64,000 nucleotides of DNA from Strongylocentrotus purpuratus (GCF_000002235.5 NW_022145597.1:29032423-29096422); one strand, 5' to 3'; positions 12,235 to 25,029 are shown, counted from the first letter of the stretch. Notes: generated by a model from the sequence alone, not told the origin. Translations and numbers: made by a program.

Positions 12235-13406
12235 GCAACGGTTTACATCCAGCGTTAAGAATGAAAGTGCCACAAAGATGTCTTATCTAACAAAATTTGA
12301 AGCCTGTGTCCTGCTAGATAAAACCCCTCAAGATCATATAAGCCCCATCTCAGCCACACCTAACGACGGACACTTCCACAAGTTCCTTATTCGCTATGCA
12401 GGAAATTATTTCAAGTGACTTTCTTCGCAGACACCATCATGATGTGGAATGCTCTTCCCATTGTAGGCTGGTGGTTAAAGGAACCCAGCTCTGCTAGATG
12501 TTAATGGACTTGTTGTTTAATAGCTGAAATCTTAAATATACCGGGTACAGAATTGTCACGGGGGGTAATTATGTATCCAACAAAATTGCTGACCCTTTTT
12601 AAAAAGCCTACTTGGATGATAGTTTGCCCATTTTGAAATAATGGTATAATCTTCGGATACTAATTGGACAATATATTACTTAAGTTGCTTAAGATAATGC
12701 CTAAAGTTGATTGACGACACACATTTTCACCTAATGACAACCTAGTCATCTTAACCTGCACTATACTCATTCACCCCTATATCAGCATGACAGTATGACT
12801 AACACGATCACCACTAATGTCGAAAAAATGAACTAAAGGGTAATCTCAATACTCTATCTTATGTCCCATACATGTCCCATACATGTAAGATTACGTAATA
12901 TGTCTTTGCAATGTTCGCACATTTAAAAAGGTGACATACAAGGCCAATGTCTTAGTTGCGATTGATTGAATGAGATACAATTAACACTGCTACCATAACC
13001 TTTGCTTTTACACGATTCACAATTATGGTATTGTTTAATAAGTGATGTTTATCGTAAAACCCGTTATTTTTGAATTTGTATATTATTCTTTCTCTTTATA
13101 CTGTGAATTAGTTTACATACATTCTTGAATAAGACTTATTACACGACTTTGTAAATTGTTTCATTTAAATTTTTGCGATACAGCCGATTGTAAAAATATT
13201 TTGTGGTAAAATGTTACTTTGCACTTTTATACTAAGTACGAGGTACTCCATAGTAGCTATGAATTTAATTTTGTTTTGAATAAAAAATTAAAAAATATAT
13301 TTTGTGCAAAAGGGTCCCCCCCAAAAAAAATGACCCCCCCCCCCCACTGAAAATATCGGTTAGCAAAATTTAGAAATTTCCGGGACCAAACAAAAAAAGT
13401 ACTCTT

Positions 13407-13441
<35 letters not shown>

Positions 13442-14524
13442 CTTATTCAGCGGCTGGCTGAGTCATACGCCACTGTGTACGTGTAACCATGAACAAGACG
13501 TAGCAGTGATACTCGATATTAGATGTTTAGTTAGTTAAAATTTCACACTTTTGTCGTTTAATATAAATAGGAGTTTTAAGAAATTATTTGACATAACGTG
13601 GCATATGATCTTCAAAACATATCTTCTATCCTGTTTCCTGAACCATTACGAGAACTAGAACCATCATCTCATGCAACACGATGCGACTCGTTTGCTGTAT
13701 TAATAAAACTAAGAAATTTAAAAATAGTTTTTAGATACTTGACGTTCTTCTTTGTTTTTCTTTCTATTAAAATACAAATTAACACGAACCCTATATCGAC
13801 TTTATGTGTGCCATTCAAAATATCGGTACTATATAAGGATATTATTTTGATGCATATGAAATTATTACCAATGATAACATTTCATTTACTTTAAACAAGA
13901 AAAGTTATGTTCACCTGTTAATAAAATTGAACAAACATTGACAAAAAAATAGATGGTAGGTAAGAATAGAGGATGCGAGAGACACAGTATAAAAGTGATG
14001 TATGTGGAAACAGATTACAGGATGAGAGGGGTGAAGGGAGTAGGAGAGAGAGGGGAGGGAAGGATAAAGAGAGAGAGAGAGAGAGAGAGAAACAAAAGAA
14101 GAAGGACTATTCCTGCAATCAGGGGCGGCGATTCGGGGGGGGGGGGGGAGAGACACATCCCCATCTATTTTGTTGAGGGGTCGTCCCCCCGGCAAATTTG
14201 AATAAGTGCAAACAAAAATGTATAGAAAATACTGACTAAAGACCGGAACACACCTTTAAGCTCTGGAGGGCCCAAGAGTGCAGGTTTATACTAAACATTT
14301 TTTTTTAAAGCAAAAATCTTCTCACTCGGTCGCTACGCGACCTTGCATACCATCCTTCATAAAGTAAAAATAAATATTGTAGAAAATCTGGTATTTGTCA
14401 CCCCCCCCCCCCCCCCCCCGGTCATGAAAAAAGAAATTGCTGCCCCTGCCTGCAGTGAATAAATGTTAGACCATGAATATCGTACCAAGGCCTCCAATGT
14501 GCGTATAATGGTATCCTGAGCTAG
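12235..14524 (+). repeat. 3' block of the zinc-knuckle unit (copy c, left part)
   Basis: Homologous to 1-2040 and 25030-26880. It holds the 3' UTR words just after the knuckle exon, a 33-base C run at 13408-13440 (a likely assembly weak point), other C-rich runs near 13325 and 14401, and the GA tract at 14069-14090. The block is cut at 14524 by the foldback-like element and continues at 21257. Confidence 0.7.
14069..14090 (+). repeat. (GA)n microsatellite in unit c
   Basis: A pure GA run inside a longer GGGA-rich tract. The equivalent tract occurs near 1650, 7600 and 26559 in the sister units. Confidence 0.9.
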
Positions 14525-14649
14525 TAGTACAGTCAAAATAGGAAAAAACCAAGAACTAATTGCAACAGAAATGATTCCACTTGCATATAATCTGGAATAG
14601 CCATAAAAACAACATACTCAAAGTTGACAAAAATTGAAGTGGTGGATCA

Positions 14650-16460
14650 GTGCCTAATTTGCATAAATTCAAAATGGCCGCCATGTCAGACCCTGGTAGA
14701 CACACAAAACCTATTTTAGCCTATATCTCTAGATCTAAGACACATAGAACGCTAAACGAAGAGTCTTTACCAATGTTTTGGGGGTCAAGGAACATGATTA
14801 TAGCATTATAAGCAGCTTACAACTACTCCTTGACTCCTAATTTGCATAAATTTGCATATAATTAACCCTTTTTAAAGTCAAAATGGCTGCCATGTTGCAT
14901 GTTTAAAACTATTTCTCATCTGATACTTATAGAAAGTTGATTTTAGTGCCCTTATCCATGTTTAGGGGGTCAAGGAACATAATTATAGCATTATCAGCAG
15001 CTTAGAACTACTCCTTGACTCCTAATTTGCATAAATTTGCATATAGTTAACCCCTTTTAAATTTTAAATGGCTGCCATTTTTTCATTTTTAAAACTATAT
15101 CTCTAGATCTGAGACACATAGAAAGCTAAACGAAGTGTCTTTACCGAAGTTTTTGGGGTCAAGGAACATGATTATAGCATTATCAGCAGCTTACAACTAC
15201 TCCTTGACTCTTAATTTGCATAAATTTGCATATAATTAACCCTTTTTAAAGTCAAAATGGCTGCCATGTTGCATGTTTATAACTATTTCTCATCAAATAC
15301 TTATAGAAAGTTGATTATAGTGCCCTTATCCATGTTGAGGAGGTCAAGGAACATGATTATAGCATTATCAGCAGCTTACAACTACTCCTTGACTCTTAAT
15401 TTGCATAAATTTGCATATAATTAACCCTTTTTACAGTCAAAATGGCTGCCATGTTGCATGTTTATAACTATTTCTCATCAAATACTTATAGAAAGTTGAT
15501 TATAGTGCCCTTATCCATGTTTAAGGGGTCAAGGAACATGATTATAGCATTATCAGCAGCTTATAACTACTCCTTGACTCTTAATTTGCATAAATTTGCA
15601 TATAATTAACCCCTTTTAAATTCTAAATGGCTACCATTTTTTCATGTTTAAAACTATTTCTCATCTGATACTTATAGAAAGTTGATTTTAGTGCCCTTAT
15701 CCATGTTTAAGGGGTCAAGGAACATGATTATAACATTATCAGCAGCTTATAACTATTCCTTGACTCTTAATTTGCATAAATTTGCATATAATTAACCCCT
15801 TTTAAATTCTAAATGGCTACCATTTTTTCATGTTTAAAACTATTTCTCATCTGATACTTATAGAAAGTTGATTTTAGTGCCCTTATCCATGTTTAAGGGG
15901 TCAAGGAACATGATTATAACATTATCAGCAGCTTATAACTATTCCTTGACTCTTAATTTGCATAAATTTGCATATAATTAACCCCTTTTAAATTCTAAAT
16001 GGCTACCATTTTTTCATGTTTAAAACTATTTCTCATCTGATACTTATAGAAAGTTGATTTTAGTGCCCTTATCCATGTTTAAGGGGTCAAGGAACATGAT
16101 TATAACATTATCAGCAGCTTATAACTATTCCTTGACTCTTAATTTGCATAAATTTGCATATAATTAACCCCTTTTAAATTCTAAATGGCTACCATTTTTT
16201 CATGTTTAAAACTATATCTCTAGATCTGATACACATAGAAAGCTAAACGAAGTGTCTTTACTGATGTTTAGGGGGTCAAGAAACATGATTATAGCATTAT
16301 CAGCAGGTTAGAACTACTCCTTGACTCTTAATTTGTATAAATATAATTAACCCTTTTTTTAAAAGGTCAAATTGGCTGCGATATGTTGCATGTTTAAAAC
16401 TATTTCTCATCCGATACTTATAGAACGTTAATTTTGGTGCCCTTATTCATGTTTAGGGGT
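14650..16460 (+). repeat. left-arm tandem array, about 185-bp unit
   Basis: Anchor word TAATTTGCATAAATTTGCAT recurs near 14837, 15023, 15212, 15397, 15582, 15768, 15953 and 16138, with a decayed copy near 16329. Two unit flavours alternate, one with a GCCATGTTGCATG-like core and one with a GGCTACCATTTTTTCATG-like core. Most of these units carry the octamer ATTTGCAT twice. Confidence 0.9.
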
Positions 16461-16649
16461 CAAGGAAAAAAGCTCGTTAGAACTTAGGAATGTTTTTGTC
16501 TAACATTTTATAACCATAGTTACAGTTAAACAGGAACAAACCACCGTTCTTTTAAAGATAAAATTGAAGAATTTGAAACCATCCTTGTTTATCGGCTTCT
16601 TTTATTCTTTGAATCCAACAAAATTGTTGTGCTCTGGCAGATAACTGGT

Positions 16650-18180
16650 CCATTCCAAATAAATAATCCAGTGGTTGCAAAAACAATTTTCATTTTGTCG
16701 AGAAACAGCAACAGGGCCAGACGGAATCTCTGCCAGAATGTTGAAGGAAACCGCCGATTAGATCTACCCTGCGATCAGTACCCTGCTTTTCCAAGCCTCC
16801 CTTCATCAAGGATGCGTTCCATCAATGTGGAAGAAGGCACTTGTAGTTCCCATCTACCAGAAGGGCTGCAAGTCGATCATCCCCGGTTAACTACAGGCCG
16901 ATTTCACTGACTGCGATCTTATGCAAGCTGTGTGAGCATGTTGTTCACTGTGCAGTACGTTATCCACCACCTCATACATCATGACATTCTATCTGACAAT
17001 CAGCATGGCTTTCGGAAGCGCCGTTCTTGTGAGACACAACTGATCCTCACCATCCACGACCTTGCTAGAGGACTGGAAGACAAGGGTCAGTATGATGTAA
17101 TCCTACTAGACTTTGCTAAGGCCTTTGACAAGGTCTCTTTTAAACGACTCCTTCTCAAAGCCAAACATTGTGGTATACACGGCCTATTACTCTTCAGTGG
17201 ATCGAGAACTTCCTGACTGGCCGTACCCAACAAGTCATACTGGAGGAATCAGCTCTGAAGCCAAAGTCACATATGGCGTACCCCAGGGTAGCGTCCTGGG
17301 TCCATTGTTATTTTTGATCTACATCAATGACCTACAAGATTGCATTAGGCATTCAACCACACGCCTTTATGCTGACGACTGTCTGCTCTACAAACCAATC
17401 AGATCGACCCAGGACTGTGACAAACTGCAAGAACATCTAGACAGGCTCCAGGACTGGGAGAAGACGTGGAAGATGGAATTCCATCCCTCCAAGTGCCAGG
17501 TCTTGCGAGTGACCAACAAGAAGAAGCCACTCCTTGGCTTATACACCATCCATGGTCATCAGCTGGAGCAGGTCAACTCAGCCAAGTACCTCGGGGTCCA
17601 CATTGATCAGAAGCTGAAATTCAATGCCCATGTAGATGCCGAAGTCAAGAAGGCAAACTCTGTATGTGCCTTCATGCGCCGTAACTTTCGACACTGCAAC
17701 CAAAAGATCAAGGAGCTAGGCTACGTATGTCACATGCACTAGGCCCATAGTGGAGTATGCTGCAACAGCGTGGGATCCACACACCCAAAGAAACATCAAC
17801 AAAGGTCGAAATTGTTCAACGCAGGAGTGCGCGGTACGTCTTTGGCGACTACGATCGTACCAGCAGTGTTACATCTATGACGAACAAACTAAAATGGCCC
17901 TCGCTAGTTAGTAGACGTCTGCAAAGCCGTCTTGCAATGCTGTATCGCATCCGCTTTGGTCTTGTTGACGTTGAATGGCAACAATACCCAAAGGCAGCAA
18001 CATCTGTAACAAGAGGTCACGGATCCCGCTTCAGAGCGACACTGTGTACTAGCCAAGCCTACATCAGCTCCTTCTTCCCCAGAACTACCAAGGACTGGAA
18101 CAACCTTCCAATAGATCCAGCCTGCTCACTCTCCCTTGAGGCATTTAAGTCCTCACTGGGAAAGAAGCACCCCTAACTGC
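16650..18180 (+). mobile_element. CR1/Jockey-like LINE remnant with reverse transcriptase
   Basis: Broken frames read, in order, GPDGISARM, NYRPISL, QHGFRKRRSCETQL, LLDFAKAFDK, YGVPQGSVLGPLLFLIYIND and LYADDCLLY (catalytic YADD at 17368-17379). The C-terminal part follows with VEIVQRRSARYVFGDYDR and a late SSFFPRTTKDWNNLP, ending at the TAA at 18174-18176. This is the reverse transcriptase and C-terminal region of a CR1/Jockey-group non-LTR element. At least three frame changes (before 16932, between 17140 and 17220, and near 17740) and the loss of the endonuclease part show a dead, 5'-truncated copy. A tail-like AATAAACAAATTGAATTGAA at about 19732-19751 may be its real 3' end. It sits inside the foldback-like element. 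Confidence 0.85.
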
Positions 18181-20035
18181 CCCCACGGGATTAAAAGATT
18201 TTACTCGCACCCTGTACATATATGCACAAGGATCCTGGCCAGCAGGCTCACATAGGCTCCTCACATACACACACAGTGCGCAATCTTCAAGGCCTTGAAG
18301 CAGCACTTTTCTTGGAAGAAATATAAATGTAAATGGTAGATACTTTTGCAAAATGGTTGAGACATTAAGAAGCACAACTTCTTATTCTTATCTTTATCCA
18401 CAGGTTGCCAGATAATCAACCATAAACATTTGCACCTTACATCCAATGATTGATAAATGCATCATATTCTTATATGGATGCTCATTTGTTCTCATGATTT
18501 TCTTTCTATACTTTGCAAATTAGTGTCATCAAGTTGTATTTGGTATAAATGCATAGGTCCTTATTTTAATCAGAAAGCATTCCTAGCAAACTGTTAAGAA
18601 CCATTCTAATTTTCTGAACACCAGGTGAGCCTTGTCATTTTGCTTAAGTTTAAAACAAAGTTTTGGAATGTTGATGATATTTGAAAAAGAACCCCGGTAA
18701 AACAGCAGGAAAAGTAGAACGATAACTATTTTTCTCAGAAATGATGTTTATCTTATAGTAATTTATGTGATCTTATCCTAGTTTATGGCAACTGGGTATG
18801 GAGGTCCCAATACTAACGGTTCCTTAACCATAGAAACAGGGAATCTGCTCAGTTCCATTAAAAAAAAAAAAATTCTCAGAACAAAAAAATAAAGAATTAA
18901 TTACGCTTTGTGGAAGCCTATTTAAGTTTAATGAACCTAATAATATAAATTGTATGCAATTATGCAAATATATGTAAATATGTAACTATTTATACATTAT
19001 ATGCAAACCATTTGTAAATATAATGTAGATTCGGTGATAGTTTAATTTGCTAATAATTCTATCATCAAGTTATATTACCATAAGGACTTGGGTAAGACAC
19101 CAAGTAAATGTTCTCAATAATAGACATTAGCTATGAGTCAGATTATTCAGAGTTCTGGTGCTTCTTTGCCATTTTCTTGCCTTTTAACTAAATGTTAAAT
19201 TTTCAATGTTTTATGTTATTTAAATATCTTAATAAATGCAATTTTTTTCTGTGTTCAATGCAATAATGTAATAATTGTTAATTAATCTATAAATACAGTT
19301 ATTGTTAGTATTATTGATCTTATTATTTGAATATTATTCAAATTGTAATAGTCTATTCAGTGTAGCTGCAGTTTTTACTTAACAACAGTATTCCAAAGTT
19401 TATTCTGAAATCTCATCATTTAGGCGAAATATGATATATAGCTTACTAGGTTTTTTAATATTCGCAATTACACTATAGAATTTTTATTTATCCAATAATT
19501 CTAAGTAAGCCTATTGTAATATTGTAACTATGAAATCAGTATAACTGCAATTTTTTAATTAGTAATGATATTCAAAAAAATCATTTGTGCAATATACCCT
19601 ATTAGTAAGCTGTGGAATATCGAATTTGCAACTTGAAATGACACAGTGATTCTCATATCATTGTGTATGTTTTTGCTTAAAATCCATCACGCTTTATGAC
19701 TGAAGCTTATTTTTATATTTTTACATGGACGAATAAACAAATTGAATTGAAGTAAATGGTACAGTCAAGTTTGTTAACCAAAGAAAATGGTTAAAACACC
19801 AAACTTTAAGGAGAATTCCACCCTGATTAGAAGTTGGTTTTAACAGAAGCAAACAAATTAAAGAAACAGATCAGTGAAGGTTTGAGCAAAATACAAGAAG
19901 AAATATTTAAGAAAATTATGAATGTTTGAAGTTGTAATCAAGCAAACATAAATTGGCAACATCGTGACGTATATTGTGAGCTACTCTAAAGAAAATATTA
20001 AATCATGCATGCACCTTAATTATATAATCATTGTT
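18181..20035. other. AT-rich interior of the foldback-like element, no gene seen
   Basis: No coding frame or known motif. It may be LINE 3' UTR up to about 19755, followed by native interior of the host element. Confidence 0.4.
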
Positions 20036-21190
20036 CATATGTTCCTTGACCCCTAAACATGAATAAGGGCACTAAAATAAACTTCTTATACATGTAAGTA
20101 TCAGATGAGAAATAGTTTTAAACATGCAACATGGCAGCCATTTTGACTTTAAAAAGGGTTAATTATATGCAAATTTATGCAAATTAGGAGTCAAGGAGTA
20201 GTTGTAAGCTGCTTATAATGCTATCATCATGTTCCTTGACCCCCAAAACATGGATAAGGGCACTAAAATCAACTTTCTATAAGTATCAGATGAGAAATAG
20301 TTTTAAACATGAAAAAATGGTAGCCATTTAGAATTTAAAAGGGGTTAATTATATGCAAATTTATGCAAATTAAGAGTCAAGGAATAGTTATTAAGCTGCT
20401 GATAATGCTATAATCATGTTCCTTGACCCCTTAAACATGGATAAGGGCACTAAAATCAACTTTCTATAACTATCAGATGAGAAATAGTTTTAAACATGAA
20501 AAAATGGTAGCCATTTAGAATTTAAAAGGGGTTAATTATATGCAAATTTATGCAAATTAGGAGTCAAGGAGTAGTTGTAAGCTGCTTATAATGCTATTAT
20601 CATGTTCCTTGACCCAAAAAACATTGGTAAAGACACTTCGTTTAGCGTTCTATGTGTATCAGATCTAGAGATATAGTTCTAAACATGAACAAATGGCAGC
20701 CATTTAGAATTTAAAAGGGGTTAATTATATGCAAATTTATGCAAATTAGGAGTCAAGGAGTAGTTCTAAGCTGCTGATAATGCTATAATTATGTTCCTTG
20801 ACCCCCTAAACATGGATAAGGGCACTAAAATCAACTTTATATATGTATCAGATGAGAAATAGTTTCAAACATGCAACATGGCAGCCATTTTGACTTTAAA
20901 AAGGGTTAATTATATGCAAATTTATGCAAATTAAGAGTCAAGGAGTAATTGTAAGCTGCTTATAATGCTATAATCATGTTCCTTGACCCCAAAAACATTG
21001 GTAAAGACACTACATTTAGCTTTCTATGTGTATCAGATCTAGAGATATAGGCTAAAATAGGTTTTGTGTGTCTACCAGGGTCTGACATGGCGGCCATTTT
21101 GAATTTATGCAAATTAGGCACTGATCCACCACTTCAATTTTTGTCAACTTTGAGTATGTTGTTTTTATGGCTATTCCAGATTATATGCAA
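20036..21190 (-). repeat. right-arm tandem array (inverted copy of the left arm)
   Basis: Reverse-oriented units with ATGCAAATTTATGCAAATTA near 20169, 20353, 20539, 20726 and 20916. The outermost 150 bases mirror 14575-14720 closely (AAAATGGCCGCCATGTCAG and its complement). Confidence 0.9.
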
Positions 21191-21256
21191 GTGGAATCGT
21201 TTCTGTTGCAATTAGTTCTAGGTTGACCCCTTTTTTTTCATATCTTGACTGTACTA

Positions 21257-21558
21257 TAGCCTCCCCGCCTAGCTCGCGGGAGTTTCGGCGCGAGGCATGG
21301 ATTGCATCAATATAGGCATGGTCGGGATACCATCCCCAACGTGTTTCCTCGCCTGCTTTAGCGGCCTGGGAGCATAGACGCCGCTCCGATGAGAGGACTG
21401 TTCTCAGACCGGAATATGCAGTAGTCGTATGGTTCCTATGCCTTATTGTACGGAACCACACGTGATTAAAAAATAATATTTTCAAATTTGACGAAATTCT
21501 ACTCTTTTATCTGACCGTATAATTCAATTAGTTTTCACTTTCAGGTGAAAATGGGAAT
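21257..21558 (+). repeat. 3' block of unit c, right part, with GC-richer island
   Basis: Continues the unit cut at 14524. The sequence CGGGAGTTTCGGCGCGAGG and the next 200 bases are well matched at 26890-27100 and 31630-31850, ending in a TTGTACGGAACCA word. Short frames are open on both strands but differ in length among copies (see findings). Confidence 0.65.
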
Positions 21559-21566
21559 GAAATACA

Positions 21567-23002
21567 GCATGGGTGTCGATCCCGGGGGGGGGGTGGGTGG
21601 ATATATTCCCCCCACCCCAATATTTCAGGTGGGGGGATGGCCTGTACAATCATCCCCCCCCCCCAATAATTCACCATAAAAAATTTTAAAAAAAATAATG
21701 ATGAGAGCCCGATGAAAGTAGTTCATGGTTATAACTCGCAAGATGACCATCAATATACACATTTTGCTATCTCATTTTCATAATGCATACATATTTACGA
21801 AATAAATGAGACAACCGTACATGGGGGGAAACTGAATTCGGACAAGGACACGATACAACGAATCGTCTTCCTTCTCTAATAATTTAATAAAACGATAAAG
21901 CTTCCGCGCTTTGCGCGAGATGAGCGAAAATGAATATAGACAAGGATTAAGAGTAATAATTTATTGAACCGTCAAAGCTTCCGCGCTTCGCGCGGGAGGG
22001 GGCGGGGGGGGGGGATTGCACTCAGACAAGGACACGATACAACGAATCTTCTTCTTTCTCTTATAATTTAATAAAACGTGAAAGCTTCCGCGCTTCGCGC
22101 GAGATTGGCGAAAATAAATTCAGACAAGGATTAAGAGTAATAATTTATTGAAATGCAAAGATTCCGCGCGGGGAAACTAAATTCAGACAAGGACACGATA
22201 CATCGAATCGTCTTCTTTCTCTAATAATTTAATAAAACTTGAAAGCTTCCGCGCTTCGCGCGAGATGGGCGAAAATGAATATAGACAAGGATTAAGAGTA
22301 ATAAATAATTGAACCGTAAAAGCATCCGCGCTTCGCGCGGGAGGGCGGGGGAATTACACTTAGACAAGGACACGATACAACGAATCGTGTTCTTTCTCTA
22401 ATAATTTAATGAAACGTAAAAGCTTACGCGCTTCGCGTAGGAGGGGTGGGGATACTGAATTCAGACAAGGATTAAGAGTCGAGAACGGTACAACGGATCG
22501 TCTTCCTTCTTTAGTAATCTAATGAAACGTCAGAGTTTCCGCGCGGAGGAAGGGGAACTTGGTTTAAACATTAAGGATTAAGAGTCGAGGAAGGTACATC
22601 GAATCGTCTTCTTCCTTTAAATGTCTAATGAAACGTCAGAGCTTCCGCGCTCCGCGCGGAGGAAGGGGAACTTGACTCAAACAAGGATTAAGAGTCGAGA
22701 ACGTTCCAACGAATCGTCTTCTTTCTCTAATAATTTAATGAAGCGTCAAAGCTTCCGCGCTTCGCGGGGGAATGGGGAAACCCCTCCCTCCCTGCACCCA
22801 ACCCCCTAGGGAGCGCGCTTCGCGTGCTAACTGCCCCCCCTTAAAATGAAATCCTGGCTACGCGCTTGGGGATGGGGTGCAACCTGCCACACGCTTCTAC
22901 CTCTTGGTTGCTTTGATCCATTGCCGAAAATATTTTGGCACCTATCATCCCCCCCCCCCCCAAAAAAAAAAAAAAAACCACGTATACAAATCGACACCCT
23001 TG
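21567..23002. mobile_element. 1.4-kb hAT-like non-autonomous element carrying a GC-rich satellite
   Basis: Ends are CATGGGTGTCGAT (21568) and the complement of CAAGGGTGTCGA (ending 23002). They are flanked by GAAATACA on both sides (21559-21566 and 23003-23010), with one extra G on the left. The matching stretch of unit d at 27215-27235 lacks the insert (GAGATACATATCAAACC). An 8-bp target duplication with CA-GGGTG-type ends is a hAT hallmark. The interior has no transposase: it is G/C homopolymers plus a tandem repeat built on GCTTCCGCGCTTCGCGCG and AGACAAGGATTAAGAG. Confidence 0.65.
21840..22830 (+). repeat. tandem repeat with GCGCTTCGCGC palindrome
   Basis: About ten irregular copies of a 100-150 bp unit, each with a CCGCGCTTCGCGCGGGAGG-like palindromic core, an ACAAGGACACGATACAACG-like or ACAAGGATTAAGAG word, and TCTTCTTTCTCTAATAATTT. 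The family recurs at 63350-63500. Confidence 0.85.
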
Positions 23003-23484
23003 GAAATACATATCAAACCTTATGGCGAATTATTAATTTAACCTTAAATGAAGATAAATTGAAAGATAAGAAAAGCAATAGCGTTAACCGCACAGGCATA
23101 ATTCATAACCCCACCCCCCCCCCCCCGTTTACGGTTACAGACTAATGATAATTAATGATAATTCAAAACTATCCTGGAGAAAACAAGAAACGCAGATGAT
23201 ATCATCGAAATGTACGTATATTCTTTCTAACATTATTACTCTTTACATGGATGTACATGAAGAGTAAATTCCACCTGAAATTGTATGCTACATCATTCAT
23301 GTTACGCTGTCCTGCCATTGTCTTTAATATCGTTGTAATACATTTTACCACCTCTCCCTCTTCTCCTTATTTGTTTTCCTCTTCCATTTTTTGTTGTTGT
23401 TGTTCTTCTTCTTTTACCTCTTCTTTCTCTTCCCTTTTTTTCTCTTCTTATAATAATTGTTAATATTATCATTACGGTAACACA

Positions 23485-23909
23485 AATAAAATATGTTTGC
23501 GAGTGCATAGTGAATATGCACTGCACGCAGGATAAGCCACAGTAGGATAATGAACGAGACTTGTCGAGTTACTTCGTTACTTAACTAAGTGCACATCACT
23601 GATGCACGAGCTAAAAAAAATGTAAGGTGGGTCTACAAAATGAGTAAAAAGTCGAAAAATTGACGATTGTTATCAACAAAATGCATTCCGCGTGCATAAT
23701 GGTAACAATAATTAATGCACGCACACGCGATCTATTTCGACGCTTCTCATTGGCTACATTCTTGGACCCATTTTATAACAAGCAATAGATATTTTTTCCG
23801 GTGGTGGTGTTGGCGGGAAAGTACATCATTCATTTCGTTGCCGTAGGAGAGTCAAAACGAGTTTGATATTTGTGCGAGTTGGATCGAAGGGTAACATCTA
23901 TAATACAAC
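23485..23909 (+). promoter_or_regulatory. promoter and 5' UTR of zinc-knuckle gene 2
   Basis: Homologous to 2370-2805. ATTGG box at 23749-23753, TATA-like TTTATAA at 23772-23778, and the shared leader GTTGCCGTAGGAGAGTC before the ATG at 23910. The preceding 23003-23480 is unit DNA also found at 27230-27700 and ends in a pyrimidine-rich tract. Confidence 0.6.
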
Positions 23910-25010
23910 ATGTCTGACAGACCAACGCCTGGACCCAGATATAATGAACCACCACGGCATGTAAATATATGAAGCCAAAAAACATTTCCTGTGTGTTTAT
24001 CATGGGATTGGATTTATATTTATAATTGAACAGACAGAAGTGATATAATTTGTTGAATATAATGCATTATTGGTTTCACTCCTCTTTCTCTTCTTGTTGG
24101 AGTGAAGTGGAATGACGAGTTTACGTGTAGTGTCGAGCAAAATTGTCGAGAGTATTATAATTTGATAAACGATTTAAAATGTATGTTTTGAAAAATTGAA
24201 TTCGTTTTGTGCAAAAGATATAAATGATGTGCATCATTATATAGGAGGAAATTTTACATACAAAATTATCGCGGAATAACGTCGATTTCGTGAAATACCA
24301 AATATTAGTCAACGCTAGAGTATATAATTTCGTGAGGGAATAGCATTACAAGATAACTAGTGTAATTTTTCCTCGCTCGGTTGCATAATTCAAATTATAA
24401 ACACATCCATATTTCAGCAACGAGGTGCCCGAAAATAATTTTACTTGACAGCGAAGTGCACGAATAATAGTTTGTTTAATTTTTGCCATATTCGCTTTAA
24501 TACTCGCTCACAACATTTAGAAACGGGATAAGTCCAGGCACCGGTTGAAAAAATTCTAAAATTGGTTGGGAGAATTTATTGTTATAGAGGGGTTACACAT
24601 TGACGCTTTCAAAGAAAACCATAACTATCTTTGTGGTTTGAGAATTTTTTCGGAATTTTTTGCATGTAAGAGGGTGGTACAGTATAGAAGGAATATAATA
24701 ACAAACATTTCATACACGAATTTCGCATTTTTAAAAAATCAACCTTCAACGTTGTCACCGGTTCACTTTAAGCCATTTGTTGTCATATTTCGATATTTCG
24801 ATAAATTTCGATTATTACTGTATTTGAGGAGCTATCGTTTTGAGGTGATATTTTGTATGACGTTCTTCCACTCTAACAAGAAAAGAAATCAAATCATTTA
24901 TTATTTCCTATCTTTTCCAGAGATGTTTCAACTGTGGCAAATTTACTACTCAGGGTGCGACCTATTGTAATAGGATATGTTATCTTAATTACATTCGCCG
25001 AGGATGGTAA
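23910..25010 (+). CDS. 46-residue zinc-knuckle protein, two exons (gene 2)
   Basis: Exons 23910-23960 and 24921-25010 join in phase 0. Exon 1 encodes MSDRPTPGPRYNEPPRH with a GTAAAT donor. Exon 2 follows ATCTTTTCCAG and encodes a 29-residue knuckle, RCFNCGKFTTQGATYCNR then ICYLNYIRRGW and TAA. Cys spacing is C-x2-C-x10-C-x3-C. The exon lengths (51 and 90 bases) are identical to those of the gene at 29686-31166, while intron lengths differ (960 and 1340 bases). Keeping frame and Cys residues while surrounding residues diverge supports a real protein. The small size, module and single knuckle fit no family I recognise; binding of zinc and of protein or nucleic acid is inferred from the pattern alone. 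Confidence 0.65.
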
Positions 25011-25029
25011 AAGTATGAGGATGACTTGA

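Larger units (their letters stand above)
14525..21256. mobile_element. 6.7-kb foldback-like element with inverted arrays of about 185-bp repeats
   Basis: Ends are the inverted words TAGTACAGTCAA (14525-14536) and TTGACTGTACTA (21245-21256). Each is flanked by TAG, while related units at 26880 and 31622 read GCTACCCTCCCC without the insert, so a 3-bp duplication fits (a 2-bp TA reading is also possible). The arms run to about 16467 and from about 20036. Each arm is a tandem array of an about 185-bp unit, roughly 9 copies on the left and 5-6 on the right, in opposite orientation. The interior (16468-20035) holds a LINE remnant and AT-rich DNA. No transposase was seen. The layout resembles foldback elements, but the superfamily is unknown. 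Confidence 0.75.

Noticed and set aside
14650-16460. Regularly spaced repeats that could be mistaken for a CRISPR array
   Set aside because: The whole 185-bp unit is repeated, with no unique spacers, it is mirrored at 20036-21190, and the host is a eukaryote.
21171-21485. Minus-strand 104-codon frame, with a relative at 26770-27096
   Set aside because: The third copy at 31630-31850 shifts out of frame after a few residues. Kept as a possible non-coding island rather than a gene.
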